Assembly (NCBI GenBank): GCA_013396655.1
Contig: WBMV01001031.1
Span: 635,053-699,052 of the forward strand
Direction of reading: 5' to 3'
DNA length: 64,000 nt
Origin: Campylorhamphus procurvoides
Lineage: Eukaryota; Chordata; Aves; Passeriformes; Dendrocolaptidae
The notes under the pieces were generated by a model. The model ran no database searches. It worked only from the letters and a program-made list of their open reading frames with translations, and was not told the origin of the DNA. Positions 1 through 10,621 of the stretch are shown one piece after another; position 1 is the first letter of the stretch, and each line of letters begins with the position of its first letter. The translations under genes were made by a program, and so were the position numbers.

Positions 1-1718
1 GGGAAATGTCACTATGGGGAATAGGAGATTTTTTTAAGTAGCCCAACTGCCTGACTCAGGAGTTCACAATCAACACTTCATCCTTCCACACTTCATTACT
101 CTCAGCCTTTGGACATTTAAAATATATATATATTTAATCTCTTCTACTCCAGCACTATCAGGAGCTCATTAAAGCTCACAGCTCATTAGCCTGCAGGGCT
201 CCATGTCTGTAACAGAGCTATTACACAGAAATTGCTACTTTCACAAGTGCTCTATGCTAATATTCCCATTTCTGGGACAAAAAAAAAAGCAGGAGGAGGG
301 TTCATTTATGAGGAGGATCAGGAGAGATCTCTCTTCCATGGGATCCATTCCCGACTCTGAGAGGGGAACAGCAACACGGTGTGAGCAGGAGACAATGTCA
401 GTCCTTGAATCCCAACTCACAGCTTGTCCCCACTTTGGCTTTCCAGTCTCAGGCCAGCTCTTTCCAGCTGCCCACAGTTTAAATTGGGAGAGTAAATCCA
501 TTTATTCTGGAGATGTTTAAGCTGGTGTTCTGCATGGCCTTGCCTGAACTGCCTCATAAAGTAGAATAAACGAGTCTCCAGGGGCCTTCTTGGAGCTGCT
601 GATGGGAATGTTCCTGTCACTGTTTTGGGGAGCTTTTGTTGGTCCACATGACACACTCCCAGCTTGGGATTTGAGGCAGGGGAATGTTTTCCCTGCTCTG
701 AGGAGAATGTGAGGAGTCTCTCCTGAAAACTATTCCCACACTCTTGTGGAAGGCATTTCCAGAAGGGAAGGTTCTGTGGGTTTTCCCACTCTGATTTCAC
801 TTTTAAGTTCCCCCAAAACATGTCCTGCTCCTGAACAGGACAAACCAGACATGCAGAGCCAAGGCCAGCTCCAGGAGGGTGTTCCTGACTCAAAAGAGAG
901 TTCACTAGGAAAGACAGTGCCAATATCCCTGGTTTGTTTTGCTTCCCACTCAACACTCAGTCCCTTTTGGTCTCTGCAAACGCCCTCAGAGACCGAGCAG
1001 CACAGACAGGCTGTCTGTTTACTGGGGCAGGAGGCACAAAAAAGGCTGAGGATGGAGATAATCTATATATCTAGAGCCTTTGTGGAATGAATTTGTTTTC
1101 CCCAGGATTCCCACTGCCACCCCTGGGAGCAGAATAGCATCACACCATGCAAGGTGTGAATTCCTCCTTTGCCACTGAAACCTACAGAGAGAAAACAAAG
1201 AAAAATAATAACAAAAACCCCACCCAATCACGTACAAGTCCCCAAATTCACAGTGTTTTGAGTTTACAACAAAGTGTGTCCAGGTTTCCACTGATTTCAT
1301 TTCCAAGAGGCACCTGAAAGTGCTCCAGGATCACCCTCATCCCACTGTCTTGCCCAGCTCCTGTGCCAACCAGGACAGGAAACCACAGCAAAGCCAAGTC
1401 TTTGCTTTTTCTTGTAATAATCTGGGTAATGAGAAAATTCAATTCCTCTGGTGATAAGGAATGAGACGTTGCATGACTTGAACAGTGGTTTAAAAAGCAT
1501 TTATGTGGCTGCCCAGCTCAGGGTCATAACCCACATCAACTCCTCCTTTTAACTCCTTACCAAGCTTTTATATCTTAGTGGATATTTATGGATCCCAATG
1601 TTACTAATCAATATTTCTTCCTTGCTGAAAAACAGGATCAGTAAGTTCAGCAACCTGAGAAACTCATTTAAACACATTGTCTCACATCTGAACAGCACTG
1701 AGTCAGATTTATTGTGGC
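1..1718. other. Unique non-coding DNA
   Basis: No repeat or gene is recognised. The stretch has a short AT run near 121-135 and an A-run near 281-288. A 179-codon minus-strand frame (417-956) shows no domain, signal peptide or family resemblance, and overlaps open frames on the other strand, so I treat it as chance. Confidence 0.6.
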
Positions 1719-1915
1719 ATCACAGAATGGTTTGGACTGGAAGGACCTTAGAGATCATCCTACCCCCTGCCATGGGCAGGGACACCTCCCACCAGCCCAG
1801 GGTGCTCCAAGCCCCCTCCAACCTGGCCTTGGACACTTCCAGGGATCCAGGGGCAGCCACAGCTTCTCTGCCCAACCTGTGCCAGGGCTCCCACCATCCC
1901 AGGGATATTCCATCT
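1719..1915 (-). mobile_element. CR1 LINE fragment, type A 3' end
   Basis: The antisense CR1 3' end starts with CACAGAATGG and runs through the TGCCATGGGCA box and the conserved GGCAGCCACAGCTTCTCTG block. The 3' tail lies at the low coordinate and the copy is 5'-truncated at the right. It has no coding capacity. Confidence 0.93.
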
Positions 1916-2461
1916 AAACCTACACACACCACTTCATTCAGCAGATCCAGACTACAAGCCAACTTTGGTTATCCATGACCTTGTGCCCCTGCTCTGTCAC
2001 CACTCAAATCCCAAGTGGTGAGATAAAGTTCATCCAGTCTCATTTCCTGAGCCCTCAAAGACAACAGAGGGAACAGCTCAGACTCTCAGCTTTGCTGTGA
2101 CACTGGTGGCCGGGTGCTGTCCCCACAAATCCCTCCCATCGCTGAGCTCTCACAGAGCAGGTTATGAGCACTCAGTGCTTAATCCTCCCAAAGGCCCCCG
2201 GAGATCCGCAAAGAGATATTGGCCTCCCTCTCTATGGAGAGTGAAACAGATAGTGGGGATTAGGCAATAAGCTGCCCCAGCGGCCAAACGGGCACCCTGC
2301 TTTACTCTCTAATCCTTTATCTCTGCTCTCACATCTCAGCTGATGACAATATTTTAAGCCTTCCTTTAAAAGGCAGGTACAGAGCTGTGGAACAGCTGCT
2401 GCTGTCACCAGAGCAGGCAGCAACTTCTCCTCTCAACAGCAAGAGCTGATGTGACCCAGTT
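1916..2461. other. Unique non-coding spacer
   Basis: Single-copy sequence between two CR1 copies. No exon, RNA gene or repeat recognised. Confidence 0.5.
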
Positions 2462-2671
2462 AGGAGGAAAAGGTCCTTCCCCAGAGGGTGGTGGGCACTG
2501 CCCAGGCTCCCCAGGCCAGTGGGCACAGCCCCGAGGCTGCCAGAGCTGCAGGAGGGTTTGGACAATGGGACAGGGACAGGGGGCATTGTTGGGGTGTCTG
2601 TGCAGGTCCAGGAGCTGGACGGGATGGTCCTTGTGAGTCCCTCCAGCTCAGGATATTCTGTGATTCTGTGA
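2462..2671 (+). mobile_element. CR1 LINE fragment, type B 3' end
   Basis: Sense CR1 3' end with GGTCCTTCCCCAGAGGGTGG, a GGATGGTCCTTGTGAGTCC stretch, and a terminal doubled TTCTGTGA octamer tail at 2655-2671. 5'-truncated at the left, non-coding. Confidence 0.93.
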
Positions 2672-3332
2672 CCCGGGGCTGAAGGGCAGCTGCAGCCCAA
2701 GGAGTGCAGAGAAGGTCCTGAGCTGGCTCAGGCACCCCCAGCACCTCCACAGCTCAGGGCTCACACAAATGCACCTTCCAGCACTGCTGGGTGCCACCTC
2801 TCAAACACAGCCACTAAACATGCCCTGTTTGAAGGCTGAGATGCAGCACCTTCCACACACCCTGTGGCTGCCTCCTCTCTGCTGCTGCCGACTCTGCAAT
2901 GAGGGAGCACATCACAGCACGCTGGGTTTCCACTTTCTCAGCAGCACCACGCTGGCACTGGGGGGAAATGGCTGGATGCAGCACCCTGGGCACCCAGCAA
3001 AGCCCATGCTGAGTGCAGTGGGATGACCAAGGCCCATCTCCCCCCCAGGAGACAGGAGCTGCTGAGATGCTGCCTGGTGGCATCTCTCCCTGGGCAGAGA
3101 AGCACCTCCTTCTTTCCTCCTGCCAAAACCCCAGTCTGAGAAGTGCTGGAGGCCTCCTTGGTAGGGCAGCAGTTCCTGGTGGCCAGGGTTGGCTGCTCAA
3201 GCCCTGCCAGCTGCCCCATCAAAGCCTTTGTCCTTGCACTCTGACTTTGCACTGGCCCTGCTGAAGAAGGCTCTGCTTTCCCAGCTCCCGCTGAACCCTG
3301 CATTCGGCAAAAGGGTCTGTTGTGGGATGCTC
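2672..3332. other. GC-richer unique stretch
   Basis: Several open frames of 60-130 codons overlap on both strands (2769-3303). This is what few stop codons in GC-rich DNA produces. No protein family is recognised and no repeat identified. Confidence 0.5.
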
Positions 3333-3475
3333 TGAATCACAGACTCATCAAATTACTAAGGTTGGAGAAACCCCCTGAACCCATCAAGTCCAGCCATCAG
3401 AGCAGCAGAACCACCATGGTCACCCCTTTGTCTTCCCCAGATTGCAACATTTGGCACAGCTGCACCTGCCACATC
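3333..3475 (-). mobile_element. Old CR1 fragment, type C
   Basis: Starts with GAATCACAGA, then GGTTGGAGAAACCC and CATCAAGTCCAGCC, the antisense signature of type C ends. It is more diverged than the type A copies, and the right boundary is approximate. Confidence 0.75.
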
Positions 3476-3549
3476 ACATAAACCCCAGCACAAAGACCAT
3501 TCACATCACACTTTCCTCAGGATAATCCCCAGAAGAAGAGAAAAATTGT

Positions 3550-3850
3550 ATGAATTCCACGTGTGGGATCTAAACCAAATCCTTTTGATTAATCATAAGC
3601 CATTAATGGCAATGGTAATGAGCATGCCACTAAGTATTCCATAAAATATGTAAAGCCTGGATGGCTCTCCATAGATCTTGGCAAGTGCCTCGTTTAACCT
3701 TCACAGCTCATGAAAAACTGTTCCAAGTTCTTCGTCTCAGACATGAAAACTATTGATTGTTTACAGCTTTGCATGACCTTTTCTGACAAGTGGGGGAAAT
3801 TATGAGATATTTGGTTGTAATTCAATCATGGAATATGCTCTAAATTACGA
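3550..3850. promoter_or_regulatory. Candidate conserved non-coding element
   Basis: A dense set of textbook binding motifs: a CACGTG E-box (3558-3563), GATTAATC (3587-3594), the perfect palindrome CCATTAATGG (3600-3609) and a forkhead-like TGTTTAC (3759-3765). The motifs are seen; regulatory function is inferred. Short motifs occur by chance in AT-rich DNA, so confidence is low. Confidence 0.28.
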
Positions 3851-4066
3851 TGGGTTTCAAAATGCCCATGTTGTTTCTGCACATTCATTTTAGCCCTGAG
3901 TCTCATCTAAGTCTTTCAGAAGATGTGTAGGAAACTATTTCAAACTGCAGTGCTCCTGAGTGCAGATAAACTGGTTATCTCTGAGAGGCATCAGGTCTGA
4001 AAAGTTGCTCATAATGATAAAAAATAGAAGAAATTTTGAAAACATCACTAAATGAGACTTAGCAGT

Positions 4067-4093
4067 TATATATATATATGTATATAGATATAC
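4067..4093. repeat. TA-rich microsatellite
   Basis: Interrupted (TA)n run with G and C interruptions, read directly. Confidence 0.85.
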
Positions 4094-4599
4094 ACCAGAT
4101 TTTAGCTCATGAGTCAAGACCCTCCTCTAGAAAACCTGTGCAAAGACTTACCCAAACTCAATGTCTTGCTAACATGAAATCTTGGTCTGACAGCACCTGT
4201 AACCATCCACCTTGAGCCATCATCCTGAATCTGAGCTTCACACAAAATCTTTCCTTCTCTGCTGATCAAACAACACACTGACCTTCAGGAGTTAAAAAGA
4301 CATGGCAGCAATTCTTCCTCTTCTATGAGATCCCATTTATCTTCCTCCTAATCATATTTTCAGTTTATTTTACTTCAAACCCTTCCCCTCATCAGCACTA
4401 CACCTCCAATGACAGAGAATTATCGCCTCTCACTACAGACCTGTAATTACAAGCCATAAGCCACCACTGAAATGGATTTGGGGGAGCACAATGTCAAAGA
4501 AATGCCTAGAAAATGGGTTGTATTAGAATATACAATTTGTGGTGTGTTCTATCTGTGGTGGATGACTCTGCAGCTCCTGTACATGACTGAGGTCACAGA

Positions 4600-4678
4600 G
4601 TGGCCATTCCCTGGGGTCCTGTCATTGCAAATCCCACAAGTCTGCCCTCAGTCTCCTCTTCTCCAGGCTGAACCCACC
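4600..4678 (-). mobile_element. CR1 internal fragment
   Basis: CATTCCCTGGGGTCCTGTCA followed by CCTCAGTCTCCTCTTCTCC and AGGCTGAAC matches the interior of the CR1 3' region in antisense. Neither the 3' tail nor the upstream part is present, so this is a small remnant. Confidence 0.6.
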
Positions 4679-4984
4679 GTGGCAGGACATTCCCCTTGGA
4701 ATGTGACCAAGCAAAGGTCAATGCCCTATTTGCAAATGTATCAGTGGTGGGCTTGTTGAAACCAGCCTGGCTGCAACCCTGAATTAACATCCTGGTGGTG
4801 AGACAACCACAGGAGTCAGGTGAGGACAGTCAGTCACTTCTTCTACACATCCCGTCCCTTTCACAGGCAGTTTCTTCTGCCATAACCCTGGGCTGTGTGA
4901 GTGGAGATTCCTCCCCAGGGTGGGGATGCCCCCCAAGGTCACTCCTTGGGGTTGAGAGCAGAGATCTCCCCAAGAACCTTGGGC

Positions 4985-5225
4985 TAGGTGAATTACATCA
5001 ATCTCATTAATAATTATTTCTTTTTGCTAGCTTTAATATAAGGGTTTTAATAATTGCTTCAATATAGTGCACCATCCTATCTTATACTATACAACTTGTA
5101 GCATTAGCATTTATGTTGTGTAATAAATAATTCTGATTAAGACCTTTAGTCTGATCATTTGCAGCAATAAATGATTCATTTTACAGAAATATTCTCAGTT
5201 TGCCATCTTTAATCCTGCAGGACAA
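4985..5225. promoter_or_regulatory. Candidate AT-rich conserved element
   Basis: Contains repeated TTAATAATTA-type homeodomain core motifs and no repeat signature, between less AT-rich flanks. Many vertebrate developmental enhancers have this composition, but the call is inferred. Confidence 0.25.
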
Positions 5226-6841
5226 AGCTGTACTTAAACCATTGACAAAGTCTTGGGGTTAAGCCTGGACCCAGCCAGCCCCAGACTCCTCTCTGGGCAG
5301 GACTTTAGAAGGCAAAGGGATCCTTCCTGCACCTCCTGACCTTTGGCTAAAAAGCCCCCATCCCACCTGGAACACACATGAGTGTCTTCAGCCTGGTGAT
5401 GTTCTGCCCTTCCCACAGACCAGCCCTGAATTATGCAGCAGGATGCTCAGGGATCTCTGCCTGCAATGGGTAGGAATGACAGGGACCAATTACTGTTAAA
5501 CTATCAGCTGTGAAAAGCCTGGCCATATTCAGAGTTTTTACAGACCAAAGCCATTCTCGCTTTACAGCAGGGCCAGACCCTTTAGTGTCCATTACAGAAA
5601 AACCACTCAGTCCTATTTTTAGGTATAAACAGGAGATTTATCACATTCACACCCAGATCTGTGGATGGGAACATGCCAACTCCAACAGCCCAGCAGATAC
5701 TGATCACCATCATTTCATGTGAAAGGCAGTGCTCTGATGAGTCACTCAAACACCTCGAATCCCAACTTCTACTGTTATTTATGTCCCACTGTATGTCTAT
5801 ATTTTATCATTTCTACTTTGGTCTGAGCATTAGAGCCGTTTGTGGAAAGACAAAGTTTAATTCAATAGGTGTTGGTTTGGAAAGAGTCCCAGAATATCTG
5901 CCAAAATAAAACCTGCTTCTAAAACCTGCTCCCTCTCTGCAAAGGCAAGATGAGCATCCTCCACTGAAATGGGCACATTAAAAGCTTTTTACACATTGTA
6001 AATTGTTGACTCTTATTAGTTGCAGGCAGAGGCACAGAATCACATTGAATCAAAGATGGTCCAGTGGGGCAGCCCTTAATGAGCAGTGACAGTTCTGCTC
6101 CACCAGGAGCCCAGCCCAGCACCCTCCCAGGCAGCAGCTCTGCCAAAACCCAGCAAAAAGCAACTGGTTCGAGCAGCAGAAGACAAAAGTGAATGCTAAT
6201 TATTAATTAGTAGAGCTCCAGGCAATTGTGTAACTATCAATGGGAAGCTCAGAGACAAGCCACAGGCAGGCAGGGAGGGAGGCAGAGTGACAGGACAAGG
6301 GGCCAAGCCTGACACCAGCATTGTCCCAGCCCCGGGGGAAATTACACCTTTCATGTCCACTTACATCTGATGGCACAGGGAAGCGCAATAAAGAAGAATA
6401 ATGATCCACCCCACTCAAGGAGCCCAACGTGACCTGCCTGCTGCTCCCAGGCATCCCTTCCACCATTAGTTAAAGTCTCTGGCATCTCTGTGGCACAGAT
6501 GAAGTGCATCAACATCAAAAATTGATGTCCTGAATACCAGGAACCTATTTGCTTTCTTGCAGTTCACTTCCTCACTTCAGACCTTGGGCAGAGAACAGGC
6601 TTTCCAGCCCATCCATCCAGGCTCCAGCTCCTGTCTCTCCTGGAATGCTCACCTGGATTCAACCTGTGTTTTCACCAACAGCTCCAGCTCAGAACTGGCT
6701 ACACTGGTCCAAGTCTATTACTAGGTTTAACTCCAATATTTGCGATAATTTAAACCATGTTTGATAGATATGGTCAGGAAATGGTGGTGGAATGAGAGCA
6801 GGGGGTTGGGAAGGTTCTCAACCATTGCTGCTGCCTCTCAA

Positions 6842-6859
6842 TCTTCCCTCCCTCCCTCC
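6842..6859. repeat. (CCCT)n microsatellite
   Basis: Short tandem CCCT run, read directly. Confidence 0.8.
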
Positions 6860-7089
6860 CAGCAAATCCACACTTTATTACACACAGTTGAATTTAGTGC
6901 ATTGATCATCATCTCTGTAATCAAATTTAATCACACACAGGTTATCAGAGATCTTATTTGTTGTTTTGTTGAGACTTTTTAAACATTTAAACAAGTTAAG
7001 AAGTTTCTTTCCTGGAATATCAAAACCTGACAAGATCACCAGCATCTCCAGCTGAATAAAATAACAGATATAAACCCTGGCAATCAGAG

Positions 7090-7312
7090 AACCATAAAAT
7101 CCCAGAACAGTTTGGGTTGGAAAGGACCTCAAAGCCCATCCAGTGCCACCCCTGCCATGGGCAGGGACACCTCCCACCAGCCCAGGGTGCTCCAAGCCCC
7201 ATCCAACCTGGCCTTGGACACTCCCAGGGATCCAGGGGCAGCCACAGCTTCTCTGCCCAACCTGTGCCAGGGCCTGCCCACCCTCAGAGTAAAGAAATTC
7301 CCCCTAAACCTG
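7090..7312 (-). mobile_element. CR1 LINE fragment, type A 3' end
   Basis: Starts with ACCATAAAATCCCAGAACAG, then TTTGGGTTGGAAAGGACC and the full TGCCATGGGCA to GGCAGCCACAGCTTCTCTG body. It ends near the AGTAAAGAAATTCC block. 3' tail at the left. Confidence 0.94.
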
Positions 7313-7993
7313 ATGTACTTCTATCAAAATGATCTTACAAATGGATTGGAGTTAAATATGACCACAACAAGTGCTGGCACTGCCAAACTTGCACGGCTTT
7401 CCAGGGAAGTGGAAAGAAAATAGGAATTCACACAATTAAATGGAAATTGAAAAGAAAGCTGTAAAATTTAAGACTCAGTTTTGAGGGTTATGAATATAAA
7501 TGTTCCCTCTCTGACATGTTGAGTGTATGATTGAAGCTACAACAGTGTTGTTTCCATGGGTGCCATGTAGCACTGAACAGAATGTTTTTACAAGAAGATT
7601 GCATCGTAAAATTGCAGAATTGGATCCAGGCATAAATAACAAAAAAAAAAAAACACCTCCAATTTCCAACATCTTTTCCCTGCCTTTTTACAAGATTTTG
7701 TTATTTCATAGCCAAACTCATTTGCAAATGCAGGAGCTGAGATATACTAAAAAATTATTATAGAATTGAATAAAATAGTCTTTTAAGTTCTCTATTTCAC
7801 GGCATGTTTTCAAAGCTGATCTCTGAGTTCTGTAACAGTCATAGGTTAAGAGACACCAAGTGATTTTGAGAGATGGTCTGTTTTATTAAGGGCCTGCAGA
7901 GCTCAGGCACCATGAGTAGAAAGCCCAAATCTTGTGGGACTGGGAGCACGAGGCTGCCAATCCAACAAACCCCATCCAGGAAAATCGGGATGT
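7313..7993. other. AT-rich unique DNA
   Basis: Contains a run of 13 A at 7641-7653. No gene or repeat recognised. Confidence 0.5.
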
Positions 7994-8092
7994 CCCAGAA
8001 CCACAGAACATGCCAAGCTGGAAGGGACCTCCAAGGAGCAGAGTCCAAGTCCTGGCCCTACACAGGACCCTCCCCAAGAGCCACACTGTGTG
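7994..8092 (-). mobile_element. CR1 fragment, type B
   Basis: CCAGAACCACAGAACATGCC, then GCTGGAAGGGACC and GTCCTGGCCCTACACAGGAC: the antisense type B end without its interior. Heavily 5'-truncated. Confidence 0.8.
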
Positions 8093-10323
8093 TTAGGGGA
8101 AGATGTTAATTCATTATCAATTAATTCTTATACCTGTCAGAAGTCTGATGCAGTGCTGTGACTCTCCAACACTCCTTTCACACATCATTTTAAGGAATTC
8201 CTCCTTTGGGTCCCAGGACTCACCAACTAAATATGCTCCCCAGTTCCTCAGGAGAAAAGGCCAAAGACAAAGGGGGTTGCAGGGCACCACACACTCTTCT
8301 CAGAGAGTGCAGGCACAGCAGTATGTGAGGAGCTCCTCACCTCTACCTGTGCCCAGGGACTGCACTCAGTCCTGTTAAATTCAATTAATGCATTATACGA
8401 GTTAAATCACTTCATATAAAACAACTTCAAATAGTTTGGGCTCTCTTACTTTTAATGCACTTCACTATCCGGGCATAGTTTTTTTAGGTAAGTGAGGAAT
8501 TAATACTCCAGTATGACTTTTTTCACTCAACTTTAATTTCATGCAATAACGTTTTCCCACAGCTCACTCCCGCTGTCCTCTGATCCAGAACAGCTCAAAT
8601 TCATTGCTGTAGTTGTTTTATGCACCACACAACTTGACACATCCTTAAAGCCAGAGCATTCCAAGCATCTCTGAAAATGACACAGCCTGCCTGCCAAAAT
8701 TCACATGGTTATTTCTCCTTTCCCAAATAAATCATCAGAGAACAGCCCCTCCAGAGCAAGCTCTGCACCTTTGCTGAGCCAACCAACAAAACCAGGTCTA
8801 AGCTGTCTGACCATGGCCAGGAAAGGGGTTTTTTTAGGTACTTTTTACTCATTGATTTATTCCCCTGAGGCTTAAACTCTTTACGTTAAAGAGCAACATT
8901 TAATATGAGGGGTTAAGCTCTATAGTCACAGAATCTATAGCACAGCAGCAATAAAGTTGATTGTTTCCTACCAGTGTTTCTAAATTCAAGTCTTTAGGCG
9001 TTAGTAAACTTCACAAAGAAATTAGAACACTAAACTCACCACCTCATTCCCTAAGAAATAACCTATTTCTAGAGCTGCTGGGCTCAGAAAGTGAGATGTG
9101 CTCTCCCTCTAGAGTTGCAGCTGCAGCCTAGAGCTGGCAGGGAGTGGAGCTGCTCAGTGGTGCTATTGGCTGCTATTCTTGCTCATTCAGGAAGGGAAGT
9201 GGCCTTGAAAATCAATCATCTTTGTATTAAATGCTATCACCAACATTCTGGCCAGCCTTGACCACGAGTCTAAATGTACATTATAACGCTTCCATTGAAT
9301 TGCTTCAAGCAAACTACTCACACAGGTTTATATTGCCTCCAGAGTCATTATCTTTAGGTGCATCTTTCTCTTCACTTCGGCCATTGTGATATAATCAGGA
9401 AAATTCACCCTGAAGAGTTTAATTGAACCCCTCACTGCTCCGAAAAGCAGCGGGACCAGGATCACTCTTTGGAACAACACGGCAATAAAAAGCATTTGCC
9501 TCGTGCCCATTCAAATATATGAAGTGCAAGCAGGAAATAAATAAATAAAGGAATGAAAACGCCAAGAGAAACAGCTCCCCAGCAAGAGCCATCTGCTCCC
9601 TGTGCCCTGTGGAAGAGTCAGCTCCTCTCAGCCTGTCAGGAAATGGGAAATAACCTTTGAGCTGGTGGAGCCGAGAGCCGCACACTGCCCTGATCCTGGC
9701 ACTCCGAAATGTCAGGGATAATCTCATTTCCATGCCATGAATAATGCACACAACAGCGAGTGGAGGCAAAGGCACTGTGCCATGGGGAGTGGGCAGGGAT
9801 GGCTGGGCTGGAGGAGCCCAACACCTCTCCATGCCACACATACCCCACCTTGCTTCTCGCTGCAAGAAAAGCGGCTGGAAGAATTAATTTGAGTGCAAGT
9901 CCACTTGGTCCTCTAGTCCTTGGAGCCTCATTGCAGCTGCACAGAGAGGAGGGGGCTGGTGCTGAGGGGCAGCTCACGAGCCAGGGTGACACCAGTGACA
10001 CCAGTGACAGCTCCGCAGGGCTCCAGCTCCAGGGGGAGCCTTCCCTGCAGATCCCTGTCCACCCCAGACTGAGAGCAAGGAGAAAACCTCTTACACACAG
10101 CCAAGAAATCACACAAATAATAAAGCACAGCATGGTTTCTGAAAGCCACACGTCCCTCTGCACTCAGGGGGTTGGGCTGCGAGTCCTGCAGGGAGATCAT
10201 GGGGTGGTTCCTGCAGTTACAGACTGGGCAAAAAAAGAGAGAGAAAAAAGAAACCCGCTGAGAGAAAATACCAAAGGAACAGGTATCATGTCTATAATTT
10301 CTGGTGTCCAGTGTGCAGGTACA
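8093..10323. other. Unique non-coding DNA
   Basis: No interspersed repeat recognised. Candidate regulatory block at 9340-9770. Open frames at 9419-10371 on both strands overlap and show no recognisable domain. Confidence 0.5.
9340..9770. promoter_or_regulatory. Candidate conserved non-coding element
   Basis: Unique sequence that keeps several CpG dinucleotides (for example TTCGGCC, CTCCGAAAAG, AACGCC, GCCGAGAGCCGC) beside AT-rich cores such as AAATATATG and GAATAATGC. CpG retention outside GC-rich repeats can mark constraint. This is inferred from composition alone. Confidence 0.28.
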
Positions 10324-10621
10324 ATCATAGAAACACAGGGTTATTTAGGTTGGAAAAGTCCTCAAAGATAATTGAGTCCAACCATCCCCAGCCCTACCAA
10401 GGCCACCACTGATCATGTCCCCAAGTGCCACATCCTCATGGCTTTTAAATCCTTCCAGGGATGGGGATCCACCCCTGCCCTACAGCTGTGCCAGGGCTGG
10501 ACAGCCCTTTCCAAGAAGGAATTTTCCCATATCCAACCCGAACCCTCCTGGCACAGCTTGAGGCCACATCCTCTTGTCCTGTCATCTCTTACCTGAGGTC
10601 AGAGCCTTATTACAACCTCAC
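10324..10621 (-). mobile_element. CR1 LINE fragment, type C
   Basis: Starts with ATCATAGAAACACAGG, then TTAGGTTGGAAAAGTCCTC and the CCCCAAGTGCCACATCC block. It continues through CTCTTGTCCTGTCA to a TTACAACCTCA remnant. About 300 bp, 3' tail at the left. Confidence 0.92.

Larger units (their letters stand above)
3476..4599. other. AT-rich unique DNA
   Basis: Contains the candidate regulatory block at 3550-3850 and a TA-rich microsatellite at 4067-4093. Nothing else recognised. Confidence 0.5.
4679..7089. other. Unique non-coding DNA
   Basis: Contains an AT-rich island at 4985-5225 and a CCCT microsatellite at 6842-6859. Otherwise no repeat, exon or RNA gene recognised. Confidence 0.5.

Noticed and set aside
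417..956. 179-codon minus frame outside repeats
   Set aside because: No domain, opposing frames present, and the length is compatible with chance in a 64-kb six-frame scan.
6158..6180. GGTTCGAGCAG looked like a tRNA T-loop
   Set aside because: No acceptor, D or anticodon arms can be placed around it.
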